Both the position numbers and the translations under genes were made by a program. Below, in pieces: positions 19,008-27,885 of a stretch of DNA of 64,000 nucleotides. The stretch is from contig NZ_CP041745.1 in NCBI RefSeq assembly GCF_007556815.1, positions 2,147,001 to 2,211,000 on the forward strand, in the 5' to 3' direction. The notes beneath the pieces were generated by a model. It made no database searches. It worked only from the letters and a program-made list of their open reading frames with translations, and was not told the DNA's origin. This stretch comes from Paraburkholderia megapolitana (lineage in GTDB: Bacteria; Pseudomonadota; Gammaproteobacteria; Burkholderiales; Burkholderiaceae). Within the stretch, counting starts at the first letter, position 1; each line of letters opens with the position of its first letter.

Positions 19008-20200
19008 TGCAGGCCACCACACTGAGAGCTGTTCCAGCCGCCACGCCTATCCGTTCGATCCGTTCACTGCAGATCGGGATGCACTGGTTTCCCGAACGTG
19101 CCGGCGGTCTCGACCGGATGTATTACTCGCTGGTCGGCGCGCTGCCGGGCGCGGGCGTCGCGGTGCGCGGCGTGGTTGCGGGCTCGGCGCGAGTCGCGGC
19201 CGACACGGATGGCGCAATCGAAGGTTTCGGATCGGCTGCGCAGTCGCTGCCGTTGCGTTTGATGGCCGCGCGCCGCGCGCTGCGTCGGCAGGTCGAAGCG
19301 CAGCGTCCCGATGTGATCTCGTCGCACTTTGCGCTGTACACGTTTCCCGGTCTCGATGTGACGCGCGGCATCCCACAGGTTTCGCATTTCCAGGGACCGT
19401 GGGCCGACGAAAGCCACGTGGAGGGTGCCGATTCGCTGGGTCAGCGCGCGAAGCGCTATCTTGAGCAGACCGTGTACGCACGTTCGTCGCGATTGATCGT
19501 GCTGTCCAGCGCGTTCGGCAAGATCCTGACGACACGCTACGGCATTCCACAGGACCGCATTCGCGTAGTGCCCGGTTGCGTGAACGTCGACCAGTTCGAT
19601 CTACCGATGTCGCAAAACGAAGCGCGTCTGAAACTACAACTACCGCTTGGACGACCGATCGTACTGGCGGTGCGACGCCTCGTGCGACGTATGGGGCTGG
19701 AAGATCTGATCGACGCGGTGAAGCTGTTAAAGCGCAGCGAACCGGACGTGCTGTTGCTGATTGCAGGGAAGGGTCGGCTTGAAGGCGAACTGCAGACGCG
19801 TATCGACGAAGCGGGTCTTGGGGAGAACGTGAAGCTGCTCGGCTTCGTGCCCGATCAGCATCTGGCGGCGTTGTACCGCGCGGCAACGATCAGTGTCGTA
19901 CCGACGGTGGCGCTGGAGGGATTCGGGTTGATCACGGTGGAATCGCTGGCATCGGGTACACCGGTACTGGTGACACCGGTCGGTGGCTTGCCCGAAGCGG
20001 TTGCAGGGCTATCGCAGGACCTCGTACTACCGACGACGGGCGCGGACGCGATCGCGGATGGACTCGCACGCGCGCTGAATGGTTCGTTGAAACTGCCGGA
20101 CGAACAGGCGTGCAAAGCCTACGCACGCGCTAATTTCGATAACAGCGTGATTGCCGGCAGAGTGGCCGAGGTTTACGAAGAGGCGATTGCTTTAGGGTAG
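19007..20200 (+). CDS. bceK: Family-4 glycosyltransferase
   Basis: 397 residues of GT-B fold. The N-terminal half carries QIGMHWFPERAGGLDRMYYSLV. The C-terminal half has ISVVPTVALEGFGLITVESLASGTPVLVTPVGGLPE (about 297-332), with the EX7E motif. Last gene of the bceB-K run; the ATG overlaps the bceJ TAA by one base. It adds one residue of the repeat, identity unknown. Downstream the region holds a repeat-rich gap rather than further genes of the operon. Confidence 0.87.
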   Translation: MQATTLRAVPAATPIRSIRSLQIGMHWFPERAGGLDRMYYSLVGALPGAGVAVRGVVAGSARVAADTDGAIEGFGSAAQSLPLRLMAARRALRRQVEAQRPDVISSHFALYTFPGLDVTRGIPQVSHFQGPWADESHVEGADSLGQRAKRYLEQTVYARSSRLIVLSSAFGKILTTRYGIPQDRIRVVPGCVNVDQFDLPMSQNEARLKLQLPLGRPIVLAVRRLVRRMGLEDLIDAVKLLKRSEPDVLLLIAGKGRLEGELQTRIDEAGLGENVKLLGFVPDQHLAALYRAATISVVPTVALEGFGLITVESLASGTPVLVTPVGGLPEAVAGLSQDLVLPTTGADAIADGLARALNGSLKLPDEQACKAYARANFDNSVIAGRVAEVYEEAIALG

Positions 20201-20404
20201 AGGTGTACCGCAAGCGTCGAAGTCACCGAACCGCGAGCACGTAGTGCGAGTGGGATGAATGACTGCCTGGTCACTAACGGTTGCGGTGCGAGGGATGATC
20301 TCGTCTCGGACCACTACCGTTTCAGTGCGAGGACGACACTTAGATGCGGGCCACGAAGGTGGCACACGGAAAGGACCAGGTAACGTCTCGAGCGGCTTTC
20401 TTTG

Positions 20405-20435
20405 CTTACTTTCTTTGCCGCGCAAAGAAAGTAAG
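20405..20435. repeat. 14-bp-arm hairpin, Burkholderia-type dispersed intergenic repeat
   Basis: Perfect arms CTTACTTTCTTTGC (20405-20418) and GCAAAGAAAGTAAG (20422-20435) with a 3-nt loop. This element is familiar from many Burkholderia/Paraburkholderia intergenic regions. Here it separates bceK from the convergent bceN and may act as a two-way terminator. A minus-strand open frame through it (20314-20622) is not considered a gene. Confidence 0.75.
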
Positions 20436-20463
20436 TGCCGCCCCGCACAGGGGCAACGCCCGC

Positions 20464-20578
20464 GCCGCGAGGCGCTAATAACGAGCCGCCTGCACAGGCA
20501 AACGAAAACCAGCCGCGAGGCGCCAAGAAAAAGCCGCCTGCCCAGGCAAACAAAACAAGCCTGCTGCAGGCAAAAAAC
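20464..20578. repeat. 48-base tandem repeat, two and a part copies
   Basis: Copies start at 20464 and 20512 with GCCGCGAGGCGC and each ends with a small GCCTGC-N-CAGGC hairpin plus an A-rich spacer. A third partial unit is reduced to GCCTGCTGCAGGC (20560-20572). The array fills the space up to the bceN stop. On the minus strand the last hairpin would lie directly after bceN and could end its transcript. The remaining part of 20201-20404 shows no gene. Confidence 0.7.
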
Positions 20579-21622
20579 CTAAAACGTCTCTGCCACCTGA
20601 TTCCGGGCAACATCCGCAGCAACCATCATCTGACAGAGCTGCTCAAGCGTAGTCTCCGGCACCCAACCCAGTTTCTCCCGCGCCTTATCGGCGCACCCGA
20701 TCAGCAACTCAACCTCAGCAGGCCGATAAAACCGCGGATTCACACGAACCAGCACCTTGCCAGTGGCAACATCAATACCAGTCTCACTCTCCGCCTTCCC
20801 CGACCACTCCAGCTGATAACCCGCCGCAGCAAACGCCATCTGAACAAAATCACGCACAGTCTCCGTACGATTAGTCGCGAGCACATAAGTATCGGGCTCG
20901 TCAGCCTGCAACATCCGCCACATACCATCGACGTATTCCTGCGCAAACCCCCAGTCACGCTTCGCATCCATGTTGCCCAGTTCAAGCACGTCATGCTTGC
21001 CAAGCTTGATCTTGGCGACCGTGTCGGTGATCTTGCGCGTAACGAACTCACGACCACGCAACGGCGACTCATGATTAAACAGAATGCCGCTGGTTGCGAA
21101 AATATCGTACGACTCGCGATAGTTGATCGTCGTCCAGTGCGCAAACAGCTTCGCGACACCATACGGGCTGCGCGGATAAAACGCTGTGTCCTCGCGCTGC
21201 GGTACGGCCTGCACCTTGCCGAACATCTCGGAGGTCGAGGCCTGGTAGTAACGCATCCGCGGGTTGAGGATGCGAATGCCTTCAAGCAGATTCAACGCAC
21301 CGATACCCGTCACTTCCGCGGTCGTCACCGGCTGGTCGAACGACACACCGACAAAGCTCTGTGCCGCAAGGTTGTACAGCTCGTCGGCCTGCGCGTTCTC
21401 GAGCAACCGCAGCGTCGAACCAAGATCGGTCAGATCGTGCTCGACGAGCCGCAGGTTCGGATGGTCGGTCACGCCAAGCTCGTCCATGCGCCAGAAATTG
21501 ACGGAACTGGTGCGACGATAGGTGCCGGTCACCTGATAGCCCTTGCCAAGCAGCAGTTTCGTCAGATATGCGCCGTCCTGGCCGGACACGCCGGTGATGA
21601 TCGCTTTGCGCTGGTTGGTCAT
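20579..21622 (-). CDS. bceN: GDP-mannose 4,6-dehydratase
   Basis: 347 residues, an extended short-chain dehydrogenase. The NADP loop is [13 protein letters not shown] at the N-terminus, and the catalytic Y-K pair lies in SPYGVAK (about Y154/K158). TSEMFG supplies the Ser/Thr-Glu part of the active site. It converts GDP-mannose (from BceA) to GDP-4-keto-6-deoxymannose on the way to GDP-D-rhamnose. AAGG precedes the ATG. It is on the minus strand, opposite to bceB-K, and is followed upstream by an SGNH hydrolase gene of the same orientation. No dedicated reductase gene is seen nearby. Confidence 0.92.
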   Translation of the reverse strand: MTNQRKAIITGVSGQDGAYLTKLLLGKGYQVTGTYRRTSSVNFWRMDELGVTDHPNLRLVEHDLTDLGSTLRLLENAQADELYNLAAQSFVGVSFDQPVTTAEVTGIGALNLLEGIRILNPRMRYYQASTSEMFGKVQAVPQREDTAFYPRSPYGVAKLFAHWTTINYRESYDIFATSGILFNHESPLRGREFVTRKITDTVAKIKLGKHDVLELGNMDAKRDWGFAQEYVDGMWRMLQADEPDTYVLATNRTETVRDFVQMAFAAAGYQLEWSGKAESETGIDVATGKVLVRVNPRFYRPAEVELLIGCADKAREKLGWVPETTLEQLCQMMVAADVARNQVAETF

Positions 21623-21692
21623 GAGTTGCCTTCGGTAGTAAATAATCGGAATCTGCGCGCCGTTGCAAACAGCTACGAATAGCTACGCGTTG

Positions 21693-22412
21693 CTACGAGC
21701 TGCCATCAAGCATGCGCGCCACGAGCGGATCGAGCACGCGAAAATCCTGCTGCGCCTTCAGTCGATAAAGCTCCGGCTTCGGGTGCGCGCCGTCGGACAT
21801 CATCGTCTGCCAGGCGGGCAGACCAGTGATATACGCGAACTGGTCGACGAGCGGCACGTGCTGTTCGGCGGCCACGCGTCGCGTCATCGCGACCATCTCC
21901 GCGAGTCGCGCGTTGCGCCGGCTGTCCGGCATCGGGTTCGACGTTTCGAGCACCGGCAACTTGCCTTGCGCACGCGCCGCTTTCACGAGCGCCGTTTCCG
22001 CTTCGTAGAACTGCTCGGGTGTCTGGTTCTGCATCACTTCGTTGATGCCGTAGTTGAACGTCACGATCTGCGCATGCGATGCGGCGATCCGTTCGTTCCA
22101 CTGCAAGCCGGCGCCACGCCCGGTGCCGCTCAGCAATTGCGTAGCCATCGTTCCGCCCACGCCGAGATTCGTCACGCTGACACGCTCGCCGTGCACATCG
22201 TGCAACTGGTCTTGCAGGAACGTGACTGCGTTGTCCGCCTGCGGACCGCAGCCGCCGTTGCGACACGTGATGCCGAGCGTGGTCGAGTCTCCGTAGGCTT
22301 CGATCAGGACCTGTCGTGTGCCGGCCGCGACGCCGTGCAGCGATGCCGTCGCGGCCACTGCAGCGATCGAGATTCGGGCCAGCCACGCGCTAAAACGCGT
22401 GCGGCCGCTCAT
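21693..22412 (-). CDS. SGNH/GDSL-type hydrolase, exported
   Basis: 239 residues. A signal peptide (ISIAAVAATASLHGVAAG) is followed by block I YGDSTTLG (S43), block III NYGINE (N124) and block V DGAHP (D207, H210), a complete SGNH catalytic set. ATG 22412 overlaps the stop of the acyltransferase gene by four bases, so the two are coupled. In many OafA-type proteins an acyltransferase-3 membrane domain and an SGNH domain are fused. Here they are separate overlapping genes. A role in adding or trimming acetyl groups on cepacian in the periplasm is inferred. Confidence 0.8.
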   Translation of the reverse strand: MSGRTRFSAWLARISIAAVAATASLHGVAAGTRQVLIEAYGDSTTLGITCRNGGCGPQADNAVTFLQDQLHDVHGERVSVTNLGVGGTMATQLLSGTGRGAGLQWNERIAASHAQIVTFNYGINEVMQNQTPEQFYEAETALVKAARAQGKLPVLETSNPMPDSRRNARLAEMVAMTRRVAAEQHVPLVDQFAYITGLPAWQTMMSDGAHPKPELYRLKAQQDFRVLDPLVARMLDGSS

Positions 22413-23518
22413 GCGCTGGTCCTCGTGGCATCGGCAGGCGCAGGGCGCACCGTTGCAACAGGTACAACCGGTACAACCGGTACGGCCAACCCGCGTCGAG
22501 CGGCGCCGTGAATCAGCCGCCGCTCGAACGCGAACCAGCTCACGCTCGCATACGCCAGCGTGACGATCAGCGCGAGCGCCGCGGTGACGATACGGCTGTG
22601 ATGCAGCGGCCACAGCGCGTACAGCACGGTCAGGTGAATCAGGTAGATCGTGTAGCTGATGGTGCCGATATACACGAGCACCGGGTTACTCAGCAGGCGT
22701 TTGACGATCCCCTTGCTTTGCAACGCGATGACGACAAGCGACGTGCACAGCACCAGAGAGATGCTGTACAGCGCCGCATTGGACAGCGGCGTATTCGCGG
22801 CACGAAAGCGCGGATAGTGCAGATGCAGCCACGCAAGCACCGCCAGTGCAACGAGCGCGCCAACCACGGCGAGCAGCTTGAACGGTTCGAGCGCATCGCG
22901 ATCGCGCCGCACGGTGACCGCGAGCAAGGCGCCGGCGGCCAGCAGGTCCATGCGGAACGGCGTCAGGTAGTAGATCGGCCAGAACGAATCGAACCAGGGC
23001 GTCGCAATGGCGCGCAATACGGGCACCCCGACTATCAACGCCGCCGCGACCCATGCCAGCGAACGTTGCGGCACGAGCAGGATGACAAACGGCCAGACGA
23101 TGTAGAACTGCTCTTCGACCGCCAGCGACCACAGCACATTGAGGCTGTCATGTCCGCTCTGGTTCAGCGCGTCGCCGATATTGGTCGCGAAGAACGCGTA
23201 CCACTGCCAGTGTTGCGCCCATCCGAGGCCGAACAGCAGCGACGAGACGATCATCAGCAGCACGTAGGGCGGCAGGATGCGGCGTGCACGCCGCGCATAG
23301 AAATAACCGAAGTAGCTCTGCTGACGCGACTTGCGCTCGAGCAGGATGCCGGTGATCAAAAAGCCGCTCAGCACGAAGAACAGATCGACGCCCATCCACA
23401 GCGGCGCCTTGAGCGCATGCTGGGCAAACACCGCGAGCACGGCGATCGCCCGCAAACCGTCGAGCTGCACGATGCGCTGCTGGTGGGAGGGTGGGGCAGG
23501 CAATGCGCTGGCTGTCAT
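22409..23518 (-). CDS. Acyltransferase-3 family membrane protein (EPS O-acylation)
   Basis: 369 residues from ATG 23518 (earlier in-frame starts lack ribosome sites). It begins with the family motif QQRIVQLDGLRAIAVLAVFAQHALK, in which H is the conserved catalytic histidine, then MGVDLFFVLSGFLITGILLERK, RRARRILPPY and about ten membrane segments. Such proteins transfer acetyl groups from the cytoplasm onto polymers outside. Position fits the gene called bceO in cepacian clusters, but I leave the symbol blank because several acyltransferases occur. It precedes and overlaps the SGNH hydrolase gene. Confidence 0.82.
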   Translation of the reverse strand: MTASALPAPPSHQQRIVQLDGLRAIAVLAVFAQHALKAPLWMGVDLFFVLSGFLITGILLERKSRQQSYFGYFYARRARRILPPYVLLMIVSSLLFGLGWAQHWQWYAFFATNIGDALNQSGHDSLNVLWSLAVEEQFYIVWPFVILLVPQRSLAWVAAALIVGVPVLRAIATPWFDSFWPIYYLTPFRMDLLAAGALLAVTVRRDRDALEPFKLLAVVGALVALAVLAWLHLHYPRFRAANTPLSNAALYSISLVLCTSLVVIALQSKGIVKRLLSNPVLVYIGTISYTIYLIHLTVLYALWPLHHSRIVTAALALIVTLAYASVSWFAFERRLIHGAARRGLAVPVVPVVPVATVRPAPADATRTSA

Positions 23519-24029
23519 GAACCGTCCGGAAAGTGCACCGTACCGGCCCGCGGAAAACCCCACATGCGGCGCGTGACGCGCACACGCTGACGCTTTCCGC
23601 GTGGCCACGGAAGTGGAGTCCATTCTAAGGAAAAGAAACTGCAAAAAAACCGGAATGAAACAGTCGAATGCCGCGAATGACATCACACCGTCATCGGGTG
23701 AATGGCCGGATTAACGGCGCAGTGAAGCGGATTGACTTCAGGATATATCTGCAAAAACTGCAAACCCGCTCCGCGCAAGGCGGTAAAAACGATCTGCCAG
23801 GTACGCCGTGTGCACAAATAACACGGTTTGTTTCATTTCGATCTATTTCTTTCTGCTTATCGGGCGGATTCACGGCACGTTTGAATATTTTTGAATTATT
23901 TTAGATTTTCTTTGGAGCGAGACTTGCACGTATCGTCATGTGCAGTCAGGGCAGGTCTGCCCGCTTGTGCCCGGCTTGTGCCCGTTTGCTGTTCCCGTCC
24001 CGTTCGACCTCGCTACAGGAGATCCCCGT
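23519..24029. promoter_or_regulatory. 511-base divergent region, AT-rich, with one inverted repeat
   Basis: Lies between the minus-strand acyltransferase and the plus-strand propeller gene. CCGTGT and ACACGG arms (23806-23826, 9-nt loop) are followed by a T-rich stretch and could be a weak terminator or operator. The section 23820-23920 is AT-rich and probably holds the promoter for the gene at 24030, but no consensus pair is clear. No gene is seen. Confidence 0.4.
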
Positions 24030-26267
24030 TTGCTGCGTCCCCGGTTTGCCCGGCTCCTGTGTTCGAGCCTTGTCTTTCTCGTCGCATCGGCGGCCTGTGC
24101 GGAAACCGCGCTGAACGCGCGAACCTCGTGGATCGGCAACACGTTCGGGTTCGGCGACGGCACGTGGACGCAGATCAACATCACGGCGATCGCCGTGGCG
24201 CCCGACGGCAAGGTGTACACGAATGCGCCGTGGGACGAGAGCGGTGCCGAAGCGAGCGTCTATCAGGACGGCAAAATGCTCGGCTTCGCGGGCGGCACGC
24301 ATGGCTGGGGCAACGGCGGCGGCAATGCGGTAGCGATCAACCGGCGCTATGCGTTTGTGGCGATATCGGTGGGCAACGAGAAGGGGCACCTGGTCTCGCC
24401 AGGCATCTGGCCGGAGAAGGGACGTCAGTGGTACGGCATTTCGCGGCGCGAGATCGGCGACACCAAACTCAGCGCGCCGTTTCAACCGGCCGCGAACCCG
24501 CTCGATCTGCGCGCAAAACTCGCTGCCAGTTTCCTGATGATCAACGACGTGCCGACGCCCACACGCGCGGACAGTACGCCGAGCACTGCGAATGACGTCA
24601 CGCCCGTGAGCAGCGACATCGGCGGCCTCGCTGCAAGCGACACGACGTTGTACGTATCGAACACATCGCGTGACCGCATCGAGGTGTGCGACGCGGAATC
24701 GATGCTGAAGAAGGCGGCGTGGACGGTTCACGAACCCGGCCATCTCGCGCTGGCCGCGGACGGTTCGCTGTGGGTGCTGACCGATACGGCGACCGGCAAG
24801 AGTGCGCGCGTCGCGCATTTCAGCGCAAGCGGCGAGCGCCTCGGCGACACGCTGCCACTGCCCACGGACACGGATGCCGCGGACATCGCCGTCGATCCGC
24901 GCGGTCGTGTGCTGATCGCGGACAACGGACCGCGTCAGCAGATCCTGTTTTTCAGCAAGGCGGACGGCGCGGGCGGGCGTTATACGCAATCGGGCACGCT
25001 CGGCGAGCGCGGCGGTATTTTCTCCGGCATCGCGGGCAAGCCGGGACCGCAACGCTTTAACGGCCTGACAGGCGTCGGTGTGGATGCGCGCGGCAATGTG
25101 TATGTGTCGACCAATGGCGTCGGACCGCGCTTCGCATCGATCGGCGCGGGGCTCGGTGCGACGCTCGAAAGCTACGCGCCCGACGGCCAGCGCTTGTGGA
25201 AAGCGGAAGGGCTGTTGTTCGTCGACGGCGCGTGGATGGACCCGTCGCGACCGGACAGCGTCTATACGGGCAACAAGCGTTTCGAGCTGGATCTGTCGAA
25301 GCCGGCCGGCCAGGACTGGCGTTATGCGGGTTTTCTGTCGAACCGCTTCAAGTACCCGCAGGACCCCGTGTTCGATACCGACCGGCCGGGCCTGCCGATC
25401 GCCCGCAAGCTGAAGGGCCACACGTTTCTGTATCTGACCGACATGTATGCGGATCACCTCGTGATCTATCGCTTCGACCCGGCGCACGACGGCGAAGTCG
25501 CCGCGCCGTCGGGCCTGATTGCAGGCCGCCCGCGCGGCGTCGCGCAGATCCCGAACGCGCCGGCCGGCGGCGACTGGATGTGGCGCGATGCGAACGGCGA
25601 CGGCAAGTTCGACAGCAACGAATTCACGCCGAATACCAGTGGTCCGAAACTGGTCGGTGGCTGGGGCTGGTGGGTCGATACGAACGGCGACATCTGGCGC
25701 GCGCGCGACAACAAGGGCGTGTTTCGCTTCCGCTTTGGCGGGCTCGATGGGCGCGGCAATCCCATCTATTCGTACGACAGCATCACGGCCTACCCGGTAC
25801 CGCAACCGTTCACGGAGCTGCGCCGCGCGATCTACGACCCCGCGACCGATTCGCTGTATGTCAGCGGCTATACCGCCGACCTGAAGTTCGATCCCGGCTT
25901 TTGGAAGGAGGTCGGACGCCAGCTGGTGCGTTACGACCACTGGTCGACGGGCAAGCCGGTGCCGCGCTACACGATCACCTTGCCGTGGGACACGAAGGGC
26001 AAACCGATCGTCACCGTGATCGGTTTGACGGTGGAGGGGCAGTACGTATTCGCAGTGGAGCCGGTCGGCGCGGTGCATGTGTACGAGCGCGACTCGGGCA
26101 AGGAAGTCGGCGTGATCCGGCCGGGTCCCGAGGTCGGTCGCGCGTCCGGCTGGGTCGATGTGCCGAACGGCATCAGCGCGTATCGCCGCAGCGACGGCGA
26201 GTACCTGATCTTCGTCGAAGAGGACGCGCGCGGCAAAGTGATGATGTATCGCTGGAAACCGGCTTAA
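24030..26267 (+). CDS. Secreted beta-propeller-like protein of the EPS locus, TTG start
   Basis: 745 residues from TTG 24030, chosen because AGGAGAT lies just before it and it gives a clean signal peptide (LRPRFARLLCSSLVFLVASAACA). Repeated strands of NHL/SGL type run through it (ITAIAVAPDGKVYTN; DIAVDPRGRVLIADNG; GVGVDARGNVYVSTNG), suggesting a propeller. Near residue 520 an EF-hand-like loop DANGDGKFDSNEF indicates calcium binding. It is probably periplasmic or extracellular and carbohydrate-related, perhaps a polymer-modifying or binding factor. Its place before the flippase matches bceP by order, which I cannot confirm. Confidence 0.7.
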   Translation: MLRPRFARLLCSSLVFLVASAACAETALNARTSWIGNTFGFGDGTWTQINITAIAVAPDGKVYTNAPWDESGAEASVYQDGKMLGFAGGTHGWGNGGGNAVAINRRYAFVAISVGNEKGHLVSPGIWPEKGRQWYGISRREIGDTKLSAPFQPAANPLDLRAKLAASFLMINDVPTPTRADSTPSTANDVTPVSSDIGGLAASDTTLYVSNTSRDRIEVCDAESMLKKAAWTVHEPGHLALAADGSLWVLTDTATGKSARVAHFSASGERLGDTLPLPTDTDAADIAVDPRGRVLIADNGPRQQILFFSKADGAGGRYTQSGTLGERGGIFSGIAGKPGPQRFNGLTGVGVDARGNVYVSTNGVGPRFASIGAGLGATLESYAPDGQRLWKAEGLLFVDGAWMDPSRPDSVYTGNKRFELDLSKPAGQDWRYAGFLSNRFKYPQDPVFDTDRPGLPIARKLKGHTFLYLTDMYADHLVIYRFDPAHDGEVAAPSGLIAGRPRGVAQIPNAPAGGDWMWRDANGDGKFDSNEFTPNTSGPKLVGGWGWWVDTNGDIWRARDNKGVFRFRFGGLDGRGNPIYSYDSITAYPVPQPFTELRRAIYDPATDSLYVSGYTADLKFDPGFWKEVGRQLVRYDHWSTGKPVPRYTITLPWDTKGKPIVTVIGLTVEGQYVFAVEPVGAVHVYERDSGKEVGVIRPGPEVGRASGWVDVPNGISAYRRSDGEYLIFVEEDARGKVMMYRWKPA

Positions 26268-26418
26268 CGCGCATCCGCCTCGTATGCGCTGAGCATGCAT
26301 AAAGCATGCAAGCGCCGATTTATTTTCATTTTCCGCACCGCACAACGAGCGTTTTGACGTGCTTTACTCGATGCGATCGCGCACCTGCAAGCGCGCGTGA
26401 CCGAACCGGAAGGACTCG

Positions 26419-27885
26419 ATGGACAAAGGCATCCTCAAGAACGTAGCGATCAATTTCCTCGGGCTGGTGTTGCCCACGTTCGTCTCGCTCGTCACGGTGC
26501 CGGCCTATATCAAGCTGCTCGGCGTCGAGCGCTATGGCGTGATCAGCCTCGTCTGGACGCTGATCGGCTACTTCGGGATTCTCGATCTCGGCATGAGCAT
26601 GGCCGCGCAGAATCACATCTCGAAGGCGCGCGCGAGCGCGGATACCACCGAAAGCGCACGCGTGTTCTGGAGCGCGACGTGGCTCAACCTCGCGACCGGC
26701 ATCCTCGGCGGCCTGACGATCTACTTCGGCGCGTTCATCTACACCGCCTACTTCACGAAGGTCTCGCCCGAGTTGCAGCATGAGGTCTATATGGCGCTGC
26801 CGTGGCTCGCGGTCGCGATTCCGATAGCGAACGTGTCGTGGGTCTTTGCGGGGGCGATCAACGGTGCGGAGCGCTTCGGGGTCTACAACACGAACCAGAC
26901 GCTCGGCACGTTCCTGTTTCAGTTGCTGCCGCTCGCCGCGGCGTGGCTGATTGCGCCGAAACTGCAATTCGTGCTGGCGGCTGCCGTGTTCGCGCGTCTG
27001 GTTGCCGCGCTACTGATGGGTTATTCCGCGCTGCAGGTGCTCGATATCAAACGCATTCTTGCGCCGCAGTTCGGCGTCGCGAAGGGGCTGTTTAGTTTCG
27101 GCGGCTGGATGCTGATTGCGAGCGTTACCAACATGATCGCCGAATCGCTCGATCGCGTGATGCTCGGCACGTCGCTCGGCGCGCGTTTCGTCACCTACTA
27201 CACGGTGCCGCAGAACCTCGTCACGCGTCTGAACATCGTTCCGACCGCGCTGGCGCGCACGTTGTTTCCGCGTCTTTCCGCTGTCGGTCGCGATCATGCG
27301 GACACGATTACGCGGCAGTCGCTCGAATTCCTCAACGGCGTGTTCACACCGATCGCGCTGGTCGCGATCATCGTGCTCGAACCGTTCCTGCATCTGTGGG
27401 TAGGTAGCGAGATCGCCAATGCAGCCGGCCCGGTAGGCCGCATTCTGATCATCGGTGTGTGGCTCGTCGGCCAGGCCGGTGTGACGCGCATTCTCGTGCA
27501 GTCGCAGGTCAATCCCGCGGTGGCTGCGCGGGTCGGATTGTTCGAGCTGCCGTTCTATGCAGGTGCGTTGTGGATCGGCATCTCGCACTTCGGTTTGACC
27601 GGTGCGGCGGTGATCGTGGCCGCCCGCGCGTTGTTCGATTACGGCGTGCTGCTGTGGCTGTCCGCGATCCGTATGCGTCCGATCGTGCTCGACATGCTCG
27701 CGCATCTCGCGTTCCTGCTCGGCACGCTGTGGCTGTCGACGTTCCTGTCCGGTATCGGTGCCGCGGCCCTCGCCGTGGTGCTGGTGGTCGGCGCGAACGT
27801 GGGCTGGTCGCTCACGATGACGCCTGCTTTGCGCGATCTCGCGCGCTCGCTGCTGGTGCGACTGAACTCGAGGAAAAGCGCATGA
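26419..27885 (+). CDS. bceQ: Wzx-like lipid-linked oligosaccharide flippase
   Basis: 488 residues of the polysaccharide-biosynthesis/MATE-like superfamily, with about 12-14 transmembrane segments. It opens KGILKNVAINFLGLVLPTFVSLVTVPAYIKLLG, typical of Wzx. It moves the undecaprenyl-linked repeat from the cytoplasmic to the periplasmic side for BceI. GGAAGGA precedes ATG 26419. Its stop overlaps the bceR ATG (ATGA), so the flippase and the last glycosyltransferase are coupled. Confidence 0.88.
   Translation: MDKGILKNVAINFLGLVLPTFVSLVTVPAYIKLLGVERYGVISLVWTLIGYFGILDLGMSMAAQNHISKARASADTTESARVFWSATWLNLATGILGGLTIYFGAFIYTAYFTKVSPELQHEVYMALPWLAVAIPIANVSWVFAGAINGAERFGVYNTNQTLGTFLFQLLPLAAAWLIAPKLQFVLAAAVFARLVAALLMGYSALQVLDIKRILAPQFGVAKGLFSFGGWMLIASVTNMIAESLDRVMLGTSLGARFVTYYTVPQNLVTRLNIVPTALARTLFPRLSAVGRDHADTITRQSLEFLNGVFTPIALVAIIVLEPFLHLWVGSEIANAAGPVGRILIIGVWLVGQAGVTRILVQSQVNPAVAARVGLFELPFYAGALWIGISHFGLTGAAVIVAARALFDYGVLLWLSAIRMRPIVLDMLAHLAFLLGTLWLSTFLSGIGAAALAVVLVVGANVGWSLTMTPALRDLARSLLVRLNSRKSA

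Noticed and set aside
20405..20578. CRISPR array
   Set aside because: Only two to three units, no regular unique spacers, no cas genes; it is a tandem repeat.
20314..20622. Minus-strand frame translating the hairpin and tandem repeats
   Set aside because: Repeats with LAPRG-type low-complexity translation; such frames are common artefacts of this dispersed element.
23946..26345. Long minus-strand open frame (about 800 codons) opposite the propeller gene
   Set aside because: Arg/Ala/His-rich shadow with no motifs; plus strand has signal peptide and repeated strands.
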